From DAITAZ01 sp036824045 (GTDB lineage Bacteria > Pseudomonadota > Gammaproteobacteria > Burkholderiales > Rhodocyclaceae), in the NCBI GenBank assembly GCA_036824045.1, contig DAITAZ010000010.1, forward strand, positions 1-64,000: a DNA stretch of 64,000 nucleotides. Direction: 5' to 3'. The notes under the pieces are model-generated. The model ran no database searches. It had not been told where the DNA came from and saw only the letters and a program-made list of their open reading frames with translations. This document shows positions 62,581 to 64,000 of the stretch, piece by piece (the stretch's first letter is position 1; the number at the start of each line of letters is the position of its first letter). Made by a program: the position numbers and the translations under genes.

Positions 62581-63441
62581 TCAAGCCCCCCGCCCGAAAT
62601 TGAACAATCCCCGAATGGCACTGGACAAATCTGCCGGCAGCACGACAACTTTGGCATTGGGGGAGTCTCCCATATGGCGCAAAGCACCAATGTACTTCTC
62701 GCCCAGCAGATAGCTCAAAGGAGCGGACTCGTTCCCCACGGCAGCACTGATGCGCCGGAGCGATTCCGCCGAAGCTTCGGCCAGCATGACCTGCGCCTGT
62801 GCGTCTCGGCGCGCGGACTCCTGCCGGGCCTCCGCCTCAAGGATGGCCGCCTGCTTGGCGCCTTCTGCCCGGGTAACGACGGCCTTGCGCTCCCGCTCGG
62901 CTGCAGCCTGCTGTTCCATGGCCTTCTGCATGGAGGCCGAGGGCTTGATGTCCTGTATCTCGACCGACTTGACGGTAAGACCCCAGTCGATGGCCTCGTC
63001 CGCAATGCTCTCACGCAGCCGGATCTTGATCTTGTCCCGGCTGGAAAGGGCGTGATCCAGCTCCATCTCGCCGATGATGGATCGCAGGGTCGTCATGATC
63101 ATGTTGCGAATGGCTTCGGAAAAATCCACCACGCCGTACACCGCCTTGACCGGGTCGGTCACCTTGATAAAGGCAATGGCGTTGGTCAAGATGACCGCAT
63201 TGTCCCGGGTGATGACCTCTTGCTCCTGCACATCAAGGATGATGTCCTTGGTGACGACCTTGTACTTCACGTCGTCCACGTACGGGATGATGAAGCGCAG
63301 CCCCGGCACCAGCGTCGTAAAGTATTTGCCGAGGCGTTCGACGATCCACTCCTCCCCCTGAGGGACGATTCGGATGCCCTTGGCAACGGTGACGGCCAGA
63401 AAGACAAACAACGCAAACACAACTGCCAGTCCTGAATCCAT
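62581..63441 (-). CDS. SPFH/stomatin-like membrane protease-associated protein (QmcA-like)
   Basis: 286 residues from the ATG at 63441, preceded by AGGGG. One N-terminal membrane helix, an SPFH/band 7 domain (PQGEEWIVERLGKYFTTLVPGLRF beginning region), and a coiled-coil tail rich in Ala/Glu. Downstream of nfeD by 48 bases, the conserved partner in membrane microdomain proteins. Confidence 0.93.
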   Translation of the reverse strand: MDSGLAVVFALFVFLAVTVAKGIRIVPQGEEWIVERLGKYFTTLVPGLRFIIPYVDDVKYKVVTKDIILDVQEQEVITRDNAVILTNAIAFIKVTDPVKAVYGVVDFSEAIRNMIMTTLRSIIGEMELDHALSSRDKIKIRLRESIADEAIDWGLTVKSVEIQDIKPSASMQKAMEQQAAAERERKAVVTRAEGAKQAAILEAEARQESARRDAQAQVMLAEASAESLRRISAAVGNESAPLSYLLGEKYIGALRHMGDSPNAKVVVLPADLSSAIRGLFNFGRGA

Positions 63442-63489
63442 GCGTTTCCCCTCACCCTCAACAAGCATTCCCCATCCTGGCGGAAGATC

Positions 63490-63927
63490 TCATCCCCGTG
63501 CCACCCTGAGCAGACTTCCTTCCACCGCCACCACCCGCACCCGTTCGCCAGGCCGAATGCCTTCGTCGGCCATGCAGTCCCAAAGGTCGCTCCCCAACAA
63601 CGGTCGCTGGAAACGGACAGCCCCCCGCTGAAAAGGCGCCACTTCCCGAACCAGAACCCCGACTTCGCCCACCGCCTGGTCCGCCTGACCAGATCGGGTA
63701 CGGCGCACCCGTGTTTCAAAATAGCGGAACCACAGTAATACCATGGCGATGGATGCCAAAGCCCACAGAAGGATCTGGACAGTCAGAGAAACGGGGAAAA
63801 GCAGCAAGGCCAGCGCGACGACAAGCGCCCCGGCGCCAAACCAGACCAGCACAAACGAAGGCACCACCAGCTCGGCCACGATCAGGAACAATCCAGCTAC
63901 CGCCCAGTGCCACCACACGACTTCCAT
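63490..63927 (-). CDS. NfeD-like membrane protein
   Basis: 145 residues from the ATG at 63927. Two or three hydrophobic helices in the first 75 residues and a C-terminal OB-fold (GEVGVLVREVAPFQRG to VVAVEGSLLRVAR). Partner of the SPFH gene downstream. Confidence 0.9.
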   Translation of the reverse strand: MEVVWWHWAVAGLFLIVAELVVPSFVLVWFGAGALVVALALLLFPVSLTVQILLWALASIAMVLLWFRYFETRVRRTRSGQADQAVGEVGVLVREVAPFQRGAVRFQRPLLGSDLWDCMADEGIRPGERVRVVAVEGSLLRVARG

Positions 63928-63966
63928 GTCGCCGCCCCCTCTTTCGCTCTGCACAGCGTTTGATCG

Positions 63967-64000
63967 TCAGAACCCGCGCCGGTTCAGTTCGGCCTGCCTA
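63967..64000 (-). CDS. Possible 3' end of a further minus-strand gene
   Basis: A minus-strand frame enters from the window edge and ends with RQAELNRRGF and a TGA at 63967-63969. The short open stretch could be the C-terminus of the next gene, but too little is visible to name it. Confidence 0.25.
   Translation of the reverse strand, partial: RQAELNRRGF

Overview
The window is ordinary chromosomal DNA of a GC-rich Gram-negative bacterium, most likely a betaproteobacterium of the Rhodocyclales type. The evidence is gene content and order: urt urea transporter fused to the urease operon, phasin plus CoA-transferase, tsaB-rimI-family 4 uracil-DNA glycosylase, an FNR-like regulator next to moaA, and an AsmA-like protein with a cytoplasmic N-terminal domain. 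The assignment comes from the protein sequences only. There is no rRNA, insertion sequence, prophage or CRISPR array, and no gene-free stretch exceeds about 270 bases.

Layout. 1-8005: mutS (5' end cut by the window), a periplasmic phosphoesterase-like protein, a DUF5672 protein, a convergent pit/DUF47 phosphate transport pair, a PIN-domain protein and a zinc-aminopeptidase lipoprotein. 8056-20216: one long nitrogen-scavenging unit with a textbook sigma-54 promoter, urtABCDE-ureDABCEFG, followed by an ArsC-like gene and an unknown gene. 20254-25715: uvrB, an aromatic/aspartate aminotransferase and the AsmA-like membrane protein. 25767-28103: tRNA-Asn, an FNR-like regulator with an FNR box in its own promoter, and moaA with a structured leader. 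28110-32385: a soluble chemoreceptor, rmuC and an EAL phosphodiesterase. 32390-37316: alr-radA-ABC permease, each pair overlapping by 4 nt. 37492-41686: lplT, DUF2237, pip and a MATE pump. 41687-45139: a minus-strand cluster lemA-TPM-TPM-tadA-YkuD-GNAT. 45239-48468: tsaB-rimI-UDG and three small envelope proteins. 48646-53391: ompR-envZ and clpB with a sigma-32-type promoter. 53531-56222: a CoA-transferase and a phasin (polyhydroxyalkanoate metabolism). 56335-62161: a helicase/ATP-grasp pair followed by mobB-moeA-moaD-moaE. 62236-62501: tRNA-Pro, tRNA-Arg and tRNA-His. 62581-63927: nfeD-SPFH membrane pair.

How it fits together. Two themes recur. The first is nitrogen and urea supply under sigma-54 control. 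The second is molybdenum cofactor synthesis, split between moaA beside the FNR-like regulator and mobB-moeA-moaD-moaE 30 kb away, which suits an organism that respires nitrate or a similar acceptor without oxygen. I see no clearly new multi-gene system. The best leads are the iron-sulfur helicase/ATP-grasp pair, the cytoplasmic-domain/AsmA fusion, a 35-residue membrane microprotein, and several well-defined promoter architectures.
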